Shown here: positions 34,001-45,200 of the stretch, in pieces
Numbering within the stretch: the stretch's first letter is position 1
Layout of the letters: each line of letters opens with the position of its first letter
Origin: Xiphophorus maculatus
Taxonomy: Eukaryota > Chordata > Actinopteri > Cyprinodontiformes > Poeciliidae
Assembly: GCF_002775205.1 (NCBI RefSeq)
Contig: NC_036453.1
Coordinates: 26,024,713 to 26,088,712 of the forward strand
DNA length: 64,000 bases
Direction: 5' to 3'
The notes under the pieces: generated by a model
Seen by the model: the letters and a program-made list of their open reading frames with translations, nothing else
What the model was told of the DNA's origin: nothing
Databases searched by the model: none
Made by a program: the position numbers and the translations under genes

Positions 34001-36852
34001 TAAAGCTCATGCAGAGTGGTGGGGACAGAAAAAAAAAATGTCGGTTTATCATGATCAATATTGCAATATTTAGCAACAGTATCACAATTACACGTTTTTC
34101 TGATATTCTGAACCCCCGAACTTACCAAACAGTAGGCAAAAGCATTAAAAAAACATAAAGATGTGACACTTTTCAGCACTTACAGATGAGCTCAGGCAGA
34201 AGATCACTATCTAATGAAAGGAGTGCTTTTCTAGGACGGCAGAACGAGTTTCACTGAGCCGCAGCTGCGCTGCTCACAACTTAAAACATAAGCTTGTTGG
34301 TAATTTCTATTGGCTGGCAGGCGTCATGCCACATGACAACAGTTACATTGGTTTCTGCAATACTCGTCAACAGCCACACGCTGTTGGTGACATATTCGTA
34401 TGAAACAGACATGTTTACTAAAACAAGCATGTCATACCCCCGCCGCTCCATTTTCCAAAGGATCCAGTTGAAACATGAGTAAAAGTTAACCATTTCTGAC
34501 AGTAAATCTTTTCCAAATAGAAAGGAGCACATTTTGTGCTCTGAGTAACTTCAACCAGTTCTAAGCAACAACTAGTAAAAAAAACAAAGAAGAAAAAAAA
34601 AGAAACATTAACCTCAGAGCCTGAGCCTAAACTAAAATGAAGTGGGTTGAACTTGGCTGCTTTTGGAAGGGTGCTATTATTAGAGGAGCTAAATTTAATT
34701 CACAGCAGACTCTGCTAAAATAAAGCGTTTGTAACTCTGAAGTTAGCTTGCATTCAGTATTTCAGTAAAGGGCAATTTCATTGTTTTTAAATTAATCTAG
34801 ATTGCATTTGCCATGTTTTAGTTCAAATTCTGTACTAAATTATAAAGCGATTACATGATTAGAACAATGTTTGTGATTTGGAGAAAAGTGCGTTAGTAGA
34901 GGGGGGAAAAAATACAATTTAAAGCTTTTTGGGAGATTGGGATTACCTAAAAAAACATTATTTAGACTGTTGAACTCTGAAACAAATGACTGCATATTAA
35001 AGATAGAACCAGAATTTCCTAGATATTTTTGGTTTATTTATCCACTTTAAGAATTATTCAGAATCCCGGTGGAGCAGATAAAATGCTACATGTGTGAAAG
35101 AAACCTAGATTGGATTAACTATGGCACATTTCTTTCAACAGAATAGATGAGTAGCTAGTGTCTTCAAGCAACTATATGTCAAACATAACTGATCTGATAT
35201 GTGCAAAGCAAAAACAGCTGTTCAGATGAACATTGCTAAAAATAGCCGTCTGAATGGGTTTGGCACTCAAAGTAAATTTTTCAAAGCATCCGAAACTTAA
35301 TAGTAATTTAACTGGCTTGAAAATAAAAAATAATAATTTGCATCTTTGTTTTAGAATTAATTTATGAGGTTCAGCTTCAAAAACAAATCAAAAGGCCTTT
35401 TTTTGTTTTCTGTGTTATTTAATATGCATTCAGCCACTTAAAATGGTAGGCCATTTATATTGCAAAGAAAGCAGAAGAAATTGTGCTTATTATTTATGTA
35501 ATAAATACTCAACCCTGGTTCATAAATGTTCATTTTGCATTGAGATTGCAAAATCTAAATCAACATACAATTTTTTTTTTTAAAGATTTCTTTTGTTTGT
35601 TTTTTGGCAAGAGTGGCCTTTATTAAACAATTTACGCATTTGATAGTATAGAGATTGAAGTGAAAAAAAAAAAAAAGATATGCAGCAAATGGCCTGACAA
35701 TTTAACTCAGGGCAACTGCATCAACAATTACAGCCCTTGCACATGTCTGCTCTACCAACTGAGCCACCCGGCCCCCACTGTTCTGATTCTTAATCTAAAT
35801 ACACCATCTTGCTTTCATCTAAAATTTTGTCTCATCCTCTTTCAACTGTTCGCAAATGGGTTTCGTTTTGTACAGAGAAAACTGATCATAACCCATCCAA
35901 AAACAACAACATTTGGTGGTGCAATAGATAGCTATATTAAAGATACAAATAAATATACTCAATTACACACTTAAAGAATTTGGCAAAAGGTTTAAACCAG
36001 ACAAATAATGCAATAAAATATTGAAGAGCAGTCTACTTTTACTTAATGATTTGTTTTAGGCTCAACTCTTCTGAATGAGCCTTTCAGAATCAAAGTACGT
36101 AATCATGTTTTAAAAAATACTTGCAATAATACCTCTTTAAAAGCCGAATAATGTCCCTTTCCTGAGCTTCCAAATCGAATATAAACTTCAGCCTCGTAAA
36201 TTTAGCTTCTGTGATATTAGCATCAGCTTGTTAGCTTGGCGTCTTGCAGCTAACAACGGCTACGGCAGCTAACGTTAGCCTAGCCTAACGATACTAGTGA
36301 GGTGGCTAAATATGGCAACAATTCAAAGTGGTTAGGAAAGAAAATAGGTCCAACAAATATTAATGTTCTTCGTGCTGTAACATAGTACTCCGCAGCATGT
36401 TAAGAAGATAACCGGAAAACGTCATGACTGGAAAAGCTAATCGCCACTTGATATTTCGGTTAAAATTCATGTAAACACATCGGCACGTTAGCTTTTAGCT
36501 CCCCTGACAGCTGGAAGTCGTCGGGACTGGGTGACAGCCGCGTTCAAGCTGCGAACAGTTCGCAACGCCGAAAATCAAATTCAAACGTCTCTCCATACAC
36601 ACTGACGTTTATTTATTTATTTATTTTTCACCTGAATATATAGACAAACTCCCCTTTAATCCCCACGCAGTTTTTATGTCATTGTATATTAACGTTTACG
36701 TAAAAAGGTTGAAGAAAAACAATTTGCGCCAGCACAACATCACAGCTACGTGCCACAGTACCGCTGTTAGCCAGGTACCCAGCACTTCCCAACAAGGTTT
36801 AATTACCTGCGAGCTGTCTCCTGAGTAACAGCGCTGACTGAGGCTCTGTCAT
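31048..36852 (-). CDS. ube2g1: UBE2G1, ubiquitin-conjugating enzyme E2 G1
   Basis: Five coding exons on the minus strand: 36807-36852, 33244-33346, 33029-33126, 31280-31458 and 31048-31134. All are GT-AG with matching phases, total 513 nt and 170 residues, exactly the mammalian length. The UBC fold is complete, with [10 protein letters not shown] at 65-74, the HPN motif at 80-82, catalytic Cys90 in [10 protein letters not shown], and the G-type acidic-loop insert [15 protein letters not shown] at 97-111. Only about five residues appear to differ from the human protein as I recall it. The enzyme accepts ubiquitin from E1 and mainly makes Lys48-linked chains; in human cells it extends chains with CRL4-CRBN. 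The ATG at 36852 starts [14 protein letters not shown], as in the family. The large intron 1 (33347-36806) is typical. Confidence 0.98.
33347..36806. other. UBE2G1 intron 1 (3.5 kb)
   Basis: No coding signal. It contains one antisense-to-plus SINE at 35585-35776. A cluster of GCTAAC/GTTAGC words lies at 36220-36295 close to the promoter side. The remainder is AT-rich with no recognisable element. Confidence 0.5.
35585..35776 (-). mobile_element. tRNA-derived SINE in UBE2G1 intron 1
   Basis: The minus strand begins GGGGGCCGGGTGGCTCAGTT and continues GGTAGAGCAGACATGTGCA, a tRNA-like head with box A TGGCTCAGTTGG (35755-35766). The body has TTTGCTGCATATCTTTT and ends TTTAATAAAGGCCACTCTTG with an A/C-rich tail near 35585. 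The box B region is decayed. It shares the AATAAAGGCCACT 3' end with the SINE at 16686 but has a different tRNA-like head. Confidence 0.75.
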
Positions 36853-39800
36853 AGTTTAGCGGTTATGATGCAGCTCTGTTCAAGAGGAGCAGTTCGAGGT
36901 AACAGCGTTGTTTTAACGTTAACTAAACAGAACCCGTCTCTCTTATTTTCCGATTAGCATTCTCCTCGTTCTTCTTCGCCGCCTTCTGTTGCCACCTTCG
37001 ATGTTTCTTCTTCGTTGGTATCCTTAGAGCAGCCCTGTCTGTGAGTGATTCTCTGCTGCCACCTTCTGAACCGCTTTCACTCTCCGGCCTCGAAGTTTTT
37101 AATCAGTAAGTATTAGGCAACAAAGACAAAGAATGCCACTGAAAATATTACATGCACATGCATTTATTAACATTGACGCAGTGCGTAGTAAGGGGATGAG
37201 CAGACTCACTCTATGAATGTCTTCAAACAGTATTAAGAGGTAAGTGGGATCTCCTGTGTTGTAGTTTGCTGGGGCAGTACGATGATTAAAATATGGTATC
37301 AGGATGAAGAAGCTCCTTCTCAAAGCAAAAGCCACAATTGTTCAGAATCTAAATGAATCTTTGTTGTATTTAAAGCTAAGATGTACTACGTAGTAACATT
37401 GCCTTTGTCTTTAACTTTTCTACATTTTGCCATATCACAGCCACAAACCCCACCGCATTGCTTTGGGACTTTATGCCCAACAGCAAACAGTGCATATTTC
37501 GCAGGTGGGAAGTAAATAATGTATATTTTAAAATCATTTTAACAAAAGGAAAACCTGAAAACTGTCAATATTTTATAGAAACACATTTGGCTCCAATTAT
37601 AGATTTAATTCCTACGGAAAAATTGATATTCCCCCATTCTTTTTTTAAATTTATTTATTTTTTGCATTTTAGCTCAAGATTGGATGCACAGTATCTGAAT
37701 ATTTAGGATTGTTTGATATGGACCCCCAGATAAATTTAGCTCTGAACACAACCTTTATTTTTTCTTGCCTGTACTGTTTTTTTTTCTAGGATTACAATGT
37801 ATTTAGTTCAATTCATTTCTTCATCAACTTCAATCAGCTTCTTTGTCCCTGAAAAAATACAATACCCATAGCATGATGCTGCCACCACAATGTTTTTTGT
37901 TTTTTTGTCTTCTTTTAGAGAGATTGTGTGATTAGAGTGCAGTGAGGTGGTTTTCTGCCCCACAAAGTGTTTTTCATATAGACAAAATGGAAAAAATGCT
38001 TGTCTCATTTGAACACAGCAAACTTCTTTGACCTGTTGACTGTCTCCTTTGCACTGTCTGTAGCTTCTATCAGCATGGAGTCTTACTACTTTCTTTTTGC
38101 CACTCTTCTATTTTTTTTTAATCTATGTAAGTGATTTTGCTATCATTTAAAATTTGGTTTAATTCTCTTTCAGATGTTAGCTGATAAGTTTTGTTTTGTA
38201 TTGGATCACCTAAAATCCAACAGTGGTGAGATTAAGAATAAAACATTACGATAGGGGTTTATAATGTCCCTAAACATACATTAAAGAAGTACATAAATAC
38301 AAACAGCTTATCTCTAAGTATGGATTCAGCCTCCCTGCCGAGGAAACACGTTTTGGTTCCTTGTGTCCTCACATTAATCACATTGACACAGTGGTAAACT
38401 GAGAACTTTGAATTTTGGCTGATGCGTTTCCACAACAAGTTTTTGAAGTAACAATTAGAAGTAGAAACCAGGTAAAGTTTAGCTGCCGCAGTCGTCAAGC
38501 TGATAGCCCAGCTCTAAATGTTTGCGCTATAGCCCAGACACACAGACTTTACAGTAATATAGCAACTGGTTGTCCTTTATGTCATTAGACCGTGGGAGGA
38601 TCGTGGGGTTGCTTGACTGTGCCATTGCATCTAAAAATCAGCGACGTAACATCAAGTTGTGACACACATGGGGAAATTGTGAAAGACAACTTCTTCATCT
38701 CTTCATGTTCTATGTTTAACTTTGAACATATCATGAGGACAGTAAATCAGTAAATCAGTTTAGCGGTTATGATGCAGCTCTGATCATTCTAAATGGTTCG
38801 TGAACGTTGTAGCTGTTTTTGATCGCAAGATAATAAATCTTGTAGTTCCGAAATGAGGAGGTTCTGGAATCAGAGTGGTTTATTTAATTTACATTAAACT
38901 CTTTGTAAATAGGTCAAAACCTGAAAAAAATAGTTCAAACTGGTGTTACGCTGTTATGGTTGGTTGAATAAGTTGCTATCCTCAGTCTATTTTTTTTATT
39001 TTTTAGTTGGTTTACTACGTGTCACTTATATTTTTGTGGTAAATCGAGATACGATGATCAGATTAGTATCTCTGAAAAACTACAGTTTAGCAGCATAACC
39101 TCTGAAACCACCAAAAAAAAGCTTCTGCACTCAATTCCTCCCATCTGCACAAGGTCATACTCATTATAAACACTGGGTGGCGTTAGGGAACACAAACAGG
39201 CGACCTCTTGATTGACCTCACAACAGGAGTAATAAGAGAAGAAGCAATCATGATATTGATTATTGAGAGTTTGCCAAAAATACATTTGATAAACTGATCA
39301 AGTGGCGTGCTCTGTATTTAAATTTTTTTTTTTTTACACCAGGTTCTCAACTGCTGTGCTCTGAAACCAAAGGTGAAAAAAAATGATGTCACACTGACAG
39401 AAACTCTCCTGGGGAGGAAGTCGGCCTGTTCTGACAGACGGTGACTGCAGTTGCAGCTGTGGTGTTTGGAGGTGTTCAGACTTGTGATTCTGCTGTTTTC
39501 TAACGGATTGTGTTAATAACGTAACCAGTGAAACTAGAAAAACACTCAAGCATGTGACCATGAGTCACATTTTGGGGACTCATGGTAACTTTTCGACGAG
39601 GGTCAGACAGAAGAATTTGCATACATTTGAGGGCTTGACACCGAAGTGTAATCGGGTTAACAGTTAACCAGTGGATGCAGAGAAGTGACAAGAATTCAGT
39701 AGGAAAACAAAAAACACATTCTTAGAGCAGTGATCGCAGGTCAAGAAGTTGGATAAGAAGCCTTCCAAAATGGAAATAGAGCAGCTTTGCTTGAGGGATT

Positions 39801-42242
39801 TCCCCTCTTCTTGATTTACATTTCTCGTGTTATTAAATCAGCCCTACAGTAATGCGCAGCTATTTTCCTGACAATGAAGGCTAAAAAGGTAGAGCTGACG
39901 CACTTCTCTTCTGACGCTACAGGAACATGTAGAAGGATGCAACATTGTTGGAGGCGTACCGCTGATTAAAGTCTGAACACGCTCATTTAGTTCCTGAAAT
40001 TTTCGCACTTTCAATCTGCTGAGGGCCTCCCGTCTGTCGTTTACGTACTCGACCTCTAAAAGGTTCTACTCAGTGAACCTGACAGTGTTTTTACAAATGT
40101 AAAAAAAAACAAAACAAAAAGAAAGCTGGATAGAAATACCAAACATCACATTTAGCAACGTTGTGTCAACCCAAATGTGGAGGCATATGACCAGCCCTGA
40201 GTGGGCAGGGCCCTCTGCACTAACTTAATATATCTTGAGTCAAGCTAGAAGTGAGATAACCATTAGCTTCCTCAATACTCAGAGAGACACAGAGGAGTGT
40301 GCGCCGTTCTCTGGCATCCAGTCTTCAAGTATGAATTGAGAAGAAAGAGTTTGAAAACAATTTCTCTCAGAGGGAACCGTTAACAACTAGGTGAGCTTGT
40401 TTTCTACTTCTTTGAACAGTTTTAGTGGCTTAAAGTTTTCACCTACAGCTTCATCAGTTATTGTAGCTTTGATTAAAAGAAGCAAGGGCTTTGGGCGTAG
40501 AGGCTAAAAATTGAACCCACTCTGCTGAGGGTGTTGTTTGGAGAAGATTCGCTGTACAATAGGCTTAGTGTTATCACTGCGTGGACTCTGCAACCTGGGC
40601 AAAAAGACAGAGGGCTTTTCTGTGAGTGCAATCTTTAAAAAAATAAAATGAAATAATGTTTTTCTTTTTTAAAAAATCTGTATTTCTTTTTTTAGTGAAC
40701 GTACCTTAAGGGATGAAGCGTTCCCATTGCCATGTTTAACTGTTTGTGTAATTTGGGCTGCGAAACAGTTTACCAAACGGCTTCCTTCTGCTTTCTCCTG
40801 TTTTGTTTTGACACACCTATACTTGTACACTTGTGAAATTGCTTTATTTTTGCTTTTTTGTGTCACTGTAAATGCTCCTATCTTAACACATTCTCCGCTG
40901 ACAAGATTATGACTGGGAAGTGAGATTTCACAAGCAGATCACAAGAGCAACAATCCTTGTCATACATTGCTTAAATATGTGTTTTTTGTTGCTTTTTTTT
41001 GTTGTTGTTATTTTGTTCTTATGGGTTTTTAGCTCGTCGACTGATTTAGCAAAAACCTATCTATGAGATACATCTTGATCTTTATTGTATGCAGAAGGAG
41101 ATAAGTGACTGAGGTAAGAACGAATGACAGCCATGAACTCGTCGCTAACCCCTCCGAACTGATGGAATGATTGGGATATGGATTTTTACTCTCTACTCAA
41201 TCATTCTTTCACGTAATTAGCAATTAACGGCACGGCACGTATGTCCCGCAAAGTTTAAAAGCCTACAGATGCATGCAGACGAGTTTGTTGCCTAGTTTAA
41301 TGCTTGAAAAGAATTTATCATAGCAAAGTCATTTGCGACCGAAGAATGTGAGAAAAATCTTTGAGGGCCTGTTTTTAAGGAGAAAGATCTGGTGAAGACG
41401 TAATCAATGGGGGCACAATTATTGATCGTCCGTTCACAGTGCCTTGCACAACCCTGCTTTTCGAGGGTGACGGGAAGTAAAAAAACTAACAAACAAAAAA
41501 AGACCCGTTTTGGTGTTGAATTAATCATGTTCACCTCAACAAGGTTTCCAGAATGTCCTATAGAATCACTGATCCTCCACCATACTTAGTGTCTGGAATA
41601 AGACGTTTTCCCACATTTTAATAATTTGTTGCTTCATGTCTGACCCGGTGTTTGTTTCAATCGTATTGTCAACTAACCACAAAGTCAGTTCCACTGAAAG
41701 TGCTAGAAGCATTTAGCAAATTTTACACATTTGCTCCCAAACAGCCAACAGGTATGTAATCTTTTTTTTTCTTTTTCACGTCTCAAACAGTGAGTTTAGG
41801 ACATTTTTACTGTCCTTCTTGCTGTGTGTGGTGGCAACATAAACTTGGATCTTCCTCCAGCCTGATGGCCAGAAGATGAGAGAAACGGCCCTCTCTGTCA
41901 TGTCACGTTTATACCCCAGAAAAACAAAAAGTAATGGATTAACGTAGGCTCTCATTGACTATAAAAAATAAAATACATAAATAATAATAATATAATGCTT
42001 CTGTCATATATGCTTTACAATTATTTCTAGTGATACCAGTGATTGCGCCACTAAAACGTGGTCCATGTTTGTGTTTAATCCTTATATAGATTCTCAGTAT
42101 AGCTCACAATGTCGTCTGCAAACAGCATACTTCTGCCTGATCTCTTTCCTCAAAAATATAACCTGTATTATTTATTTACTTGGCCTCACATTTAGTTTTT
42201 GTGCGCTTGGTTGTCTTTTCTAGGTAACAGGCGGGCTACACT
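36853..42242. other. Divergent spacer between UBE2G1 and SPNS3
   Basis: The first about 200 bp beside UBE2G1 should hold its promoter and 5'UTR. A Tc1-like remnant occupies about 37410-38260. From 38.3 to 42.2 kb I see AT-rich single-copy-looking sequence with no open gene, a weak Tc1-like relic near 41560-41640, and short homopolymers. SPNS3 non-coding 5' exons could lie here but leave no readable signal. Confidence 0.5.
37410..38260 (-). mobile_element. Decayed Tc1/mariner element upstream of UBE2G1
   Basis: Near 37415-37450 the text CTACATTTTGCCATATCACA and CCACAAACC resembles the Tc1 subterminal region. At 37867 the plus strand CATAGCATGATGCTGCCACC is the complement of the GGGSIMLW codons. 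At 38000-38110 GTCTCATTTGAACACAGCA and TTTTTGCCACTCTTCTAT are the complements of later conserved stretches. The transposase frame is destroyed. Confidence 0.7.
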
Positions 42243-45200
42243 ATGGATCAGAAGGGATCTGTGAGCTCCCATCAGGACACACCGGTTCCTCGATGCAGCC
42301 TGGGCTCCAGTTCAGGACTGCGTTACGGCGCTCTGGTGAACAGCGTTTCATCACTCGCAACACTCCCTTCAGACAAACCGCCTATTTCAAAGAGACGTGC
42401 CTATGTGGCCATAGCTGTGCTCTGCTATGTCAACCTGCTCAACTACATGGAGCGCTACACGATAGCAGGTGGGGGGATCTCTGTAGTGGTCGACTCTGGG
42501 TCATTTGCCAATTCCTGCCTGCTTCTTCCCATTTTTTCTCCCACTTAAAATCAAGCCTTTTTATACACACGCACTCAAAGCATAAAACATGTGCAGTTTC
42601 ACTGCATGTCCCTATGCCAGTTCTTGCCCCAATGTCTTAATCACACGTTTAGGACAAAAACTATGCGCTTGAGGAGGGAGCGGTAGAGAACGGCTGGCCG
42701 AAATTAGCGTTCATAAATCGGATCACCCTTGGGCCAAAGGCCGCTTACTCCACGGAGCGCCAATATCTAACGTCCAACTTGAAACTAACTTTACTGCGAT
42801 ATCAACGCATGCACGATCTGATCTCCAAATTATGCCCTGCCTCTTCCGTGACAACTCACATACAGGAAAAATACAAGTCTCATCTTCATTCATTCATTCA
42901 TTCATTCATTCATTCATTCATTCATTCATTCATTCATTCATTCAGGCTAAATCAAAAATCAAATCAAATTTTATTTCAATAGCACATTTCAGCAGCAAGG
43001 CATTTCAAAGTGCTTTATAACATCAAACACAATGCAACATAGAATCAACAATCAAAACACGACATTAAGTCAAGTTCCATCAATAAATTTGTAATTGATT
43101 ACATTTCTAATACAATTCTAAACAGGTGGGGTTTTAGTCGAGATTTAAAGGAAGTCAATGTTTCAGCTGTTTTACAGTTTTCTGGAAGTTTGTTCCAAAT
43201 TTGTGGTGCATAGATGCTGAAAGCTGCTTCTCCTCGTTTGGTTCTGGTTCTGGGGATGCAGAGCAGACCAGAACCGGAAGACCTGAGAGGTCTGGAAGGT
43301 TCATACAACAACAGCAGATCTTTAATGTATTGTGGTGCTAAGCCGTTCAGTAATTTGTAAACTAACAACGGTATTTTAAAGTCTATTCTTTGAGCTACAG
43401 GGAGCCAGTGTAGAGACTTTAGAACTGGTGTTATGTGCTCTATCTTCCTGGTTTTAGTCAGAAGTCGAGCAGCAGCATTCTGGATCAGCTGCAGCTGTTT
43501 GATTGATTTGTTGGACAGACCTGTGAAGACGCTGTTGCAATAATCAATACGACTGAAGATAAATGCATGGATGAGTTTCTCTAGATCTGGCTGAGACATT
43601 AGTCCCTAGTCTTAGTTCACACACACATACATTTTCACACATACATTTTTGACCTATCATTCAGAATAGTATGTCTGTATGCTTTGTGTGTGTAGGGGTG
43701 TGTGTGTGATATTTTAGTAGTGTATATCTGCAGTTTTAGTCTTGTGTGTGCATGCGAGAGAAAAATTGTATGCGTGTGTCACATTTTAATAGTATATATG
43801 TGCAATTTTAATATTTTGTGTGTGTGTATGAGTCTTTAGTAGTGTGTGAGAGACAAAACATAGTTTTTGCCCTAAACGCCCCTCATACATTTTCCGTTTT
43901 GTACCGATAAGCACACCATGTTGCTCCCACAAGTATGTCATTTCCAACTTAATTGTTCAGGTTTTACTCGTGAACTTAACTTATTAGAACGTTCTTCTTT
44001 GTGTGCTAATTTGTAACTTCGTGTGTGGAAGGGTTCTGGACGAAGCTGCATACATTGCCGATGATTTTTTTTTAGAAGAATAGATAAAACATTTTATTTA
44101 AGTTTTTCAATTTTAAAATTCTGATAACATTGTAAATTGTAATAAAGTAAAGGCATTTAACAGGAAACATGGCATATATGATGCAAAAGTCCACTAGGAA
44201 GGTACTATATATCAAATCAAACCCAAATAATAAAAAAAGGGGGTTAAAGAGCGAAATGACCTTCAATATATTTTTTTCCCATTAAGTAATTCAGTATTTT
44301 CATTATTTTAGGGACAGAAATAACAATAAAATGCTCAAATCCAGTTTGCGTCTTTTAAATTTTAGTGAATGACATAATGTGAGGATGACATATTTCATTT
44401 TATCCATATTGACTGTGGTTCTCATCCCCATACATAAAAGCTGACTTTCAATAAATATGACAAATTATGACTTCTGATGTAACTGGAGTTTCTGTATCTG
44501 TCTTCCCACGGGTAGACAGTACTGAGATGAGTCTCGAAAACCACAGGACGTTATCTAAAATCATCAGTTTGTAAAGCCGGTGTGAAAGAACAGAAATGGC
44601 GAAAAGACAAAATGATTTAATAACTAAACAAGGTTCACAGCCTCTGATTTGGTGAGACTTCCAGTGACTGTGTCTTTGTTGTGATGCAGGTGTGCTTTCT
44701 GAGATCAAGGACTTCTTCAATATCAGTGACAGTACGGCTGGACTGCTGCAAACAGGTGAGAGGAGGCGTCGCTTTAGAAATGAGCCACACTTGAGGCTCT
44801 CATTTTACTCTGTATTCAAAATGTGCTGAAAAGACCTAAAAAGTGCAGCTAGCCTTATCGGACGGAAGACAAAACTAACCTATGGCACACACACTTATAC
44901 ACACGTAGGTTTGTGCTTTTAAGCATAAAGAAGAGACTGGACTTTGCGTTTCCAGTCGTCAGAATGCAAATGAGCATAAGAGAGAAGGTCCTAAACAGGA
45001 AACAGAAATAGTCCCAAACACTAACACACGTGCCTGCAGAACTCCTTTTTGAAATTAGCCGAGATCAACGCTTTGTTTTTCCCACTGAGATCTCTTCACT
45101 CGCTCTCTAAATCGACTTGTCCATGCATTTACAGTTTTCATCTGCAGTTTCTTACTCCTGGCCCCTCTCTTTGGTTACCTCGGCGATCGCTACAATCGCA

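Larger units (their letters stand above)
42646..43878. mobile_element. TIR-bounded repeat (about 1.23 kb) in SPNS3 intron 1, with a LINE fragment nested inside
   Basis: The left CGTTTAGGACAAAAACTATG (42646-42665) and the right CATAGTTTTTGCCCTAAACG (43859-43878) are inverted repeats with 19 of 20 matches. The left inner part is GC-rich. The right inner part is a GT/TG-rich stretch with TTTTAGTAGTG repeats. The LINE fragment and (ATTC)n tract occupy the middle. I see no transposase and cannot assign a superfamily or a convincing target-site duplication. Confidence 0.6.

Noticed and set aside
35740..35776. tRNA gene on the minus strand
   Set aside because: Only the 5' half of a tRNA is recognisable; the rest is a SINE body.
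42886..42944. CRISPR-like array
   Set aside because: A simple tetranucleotide microsatellite without spacers.
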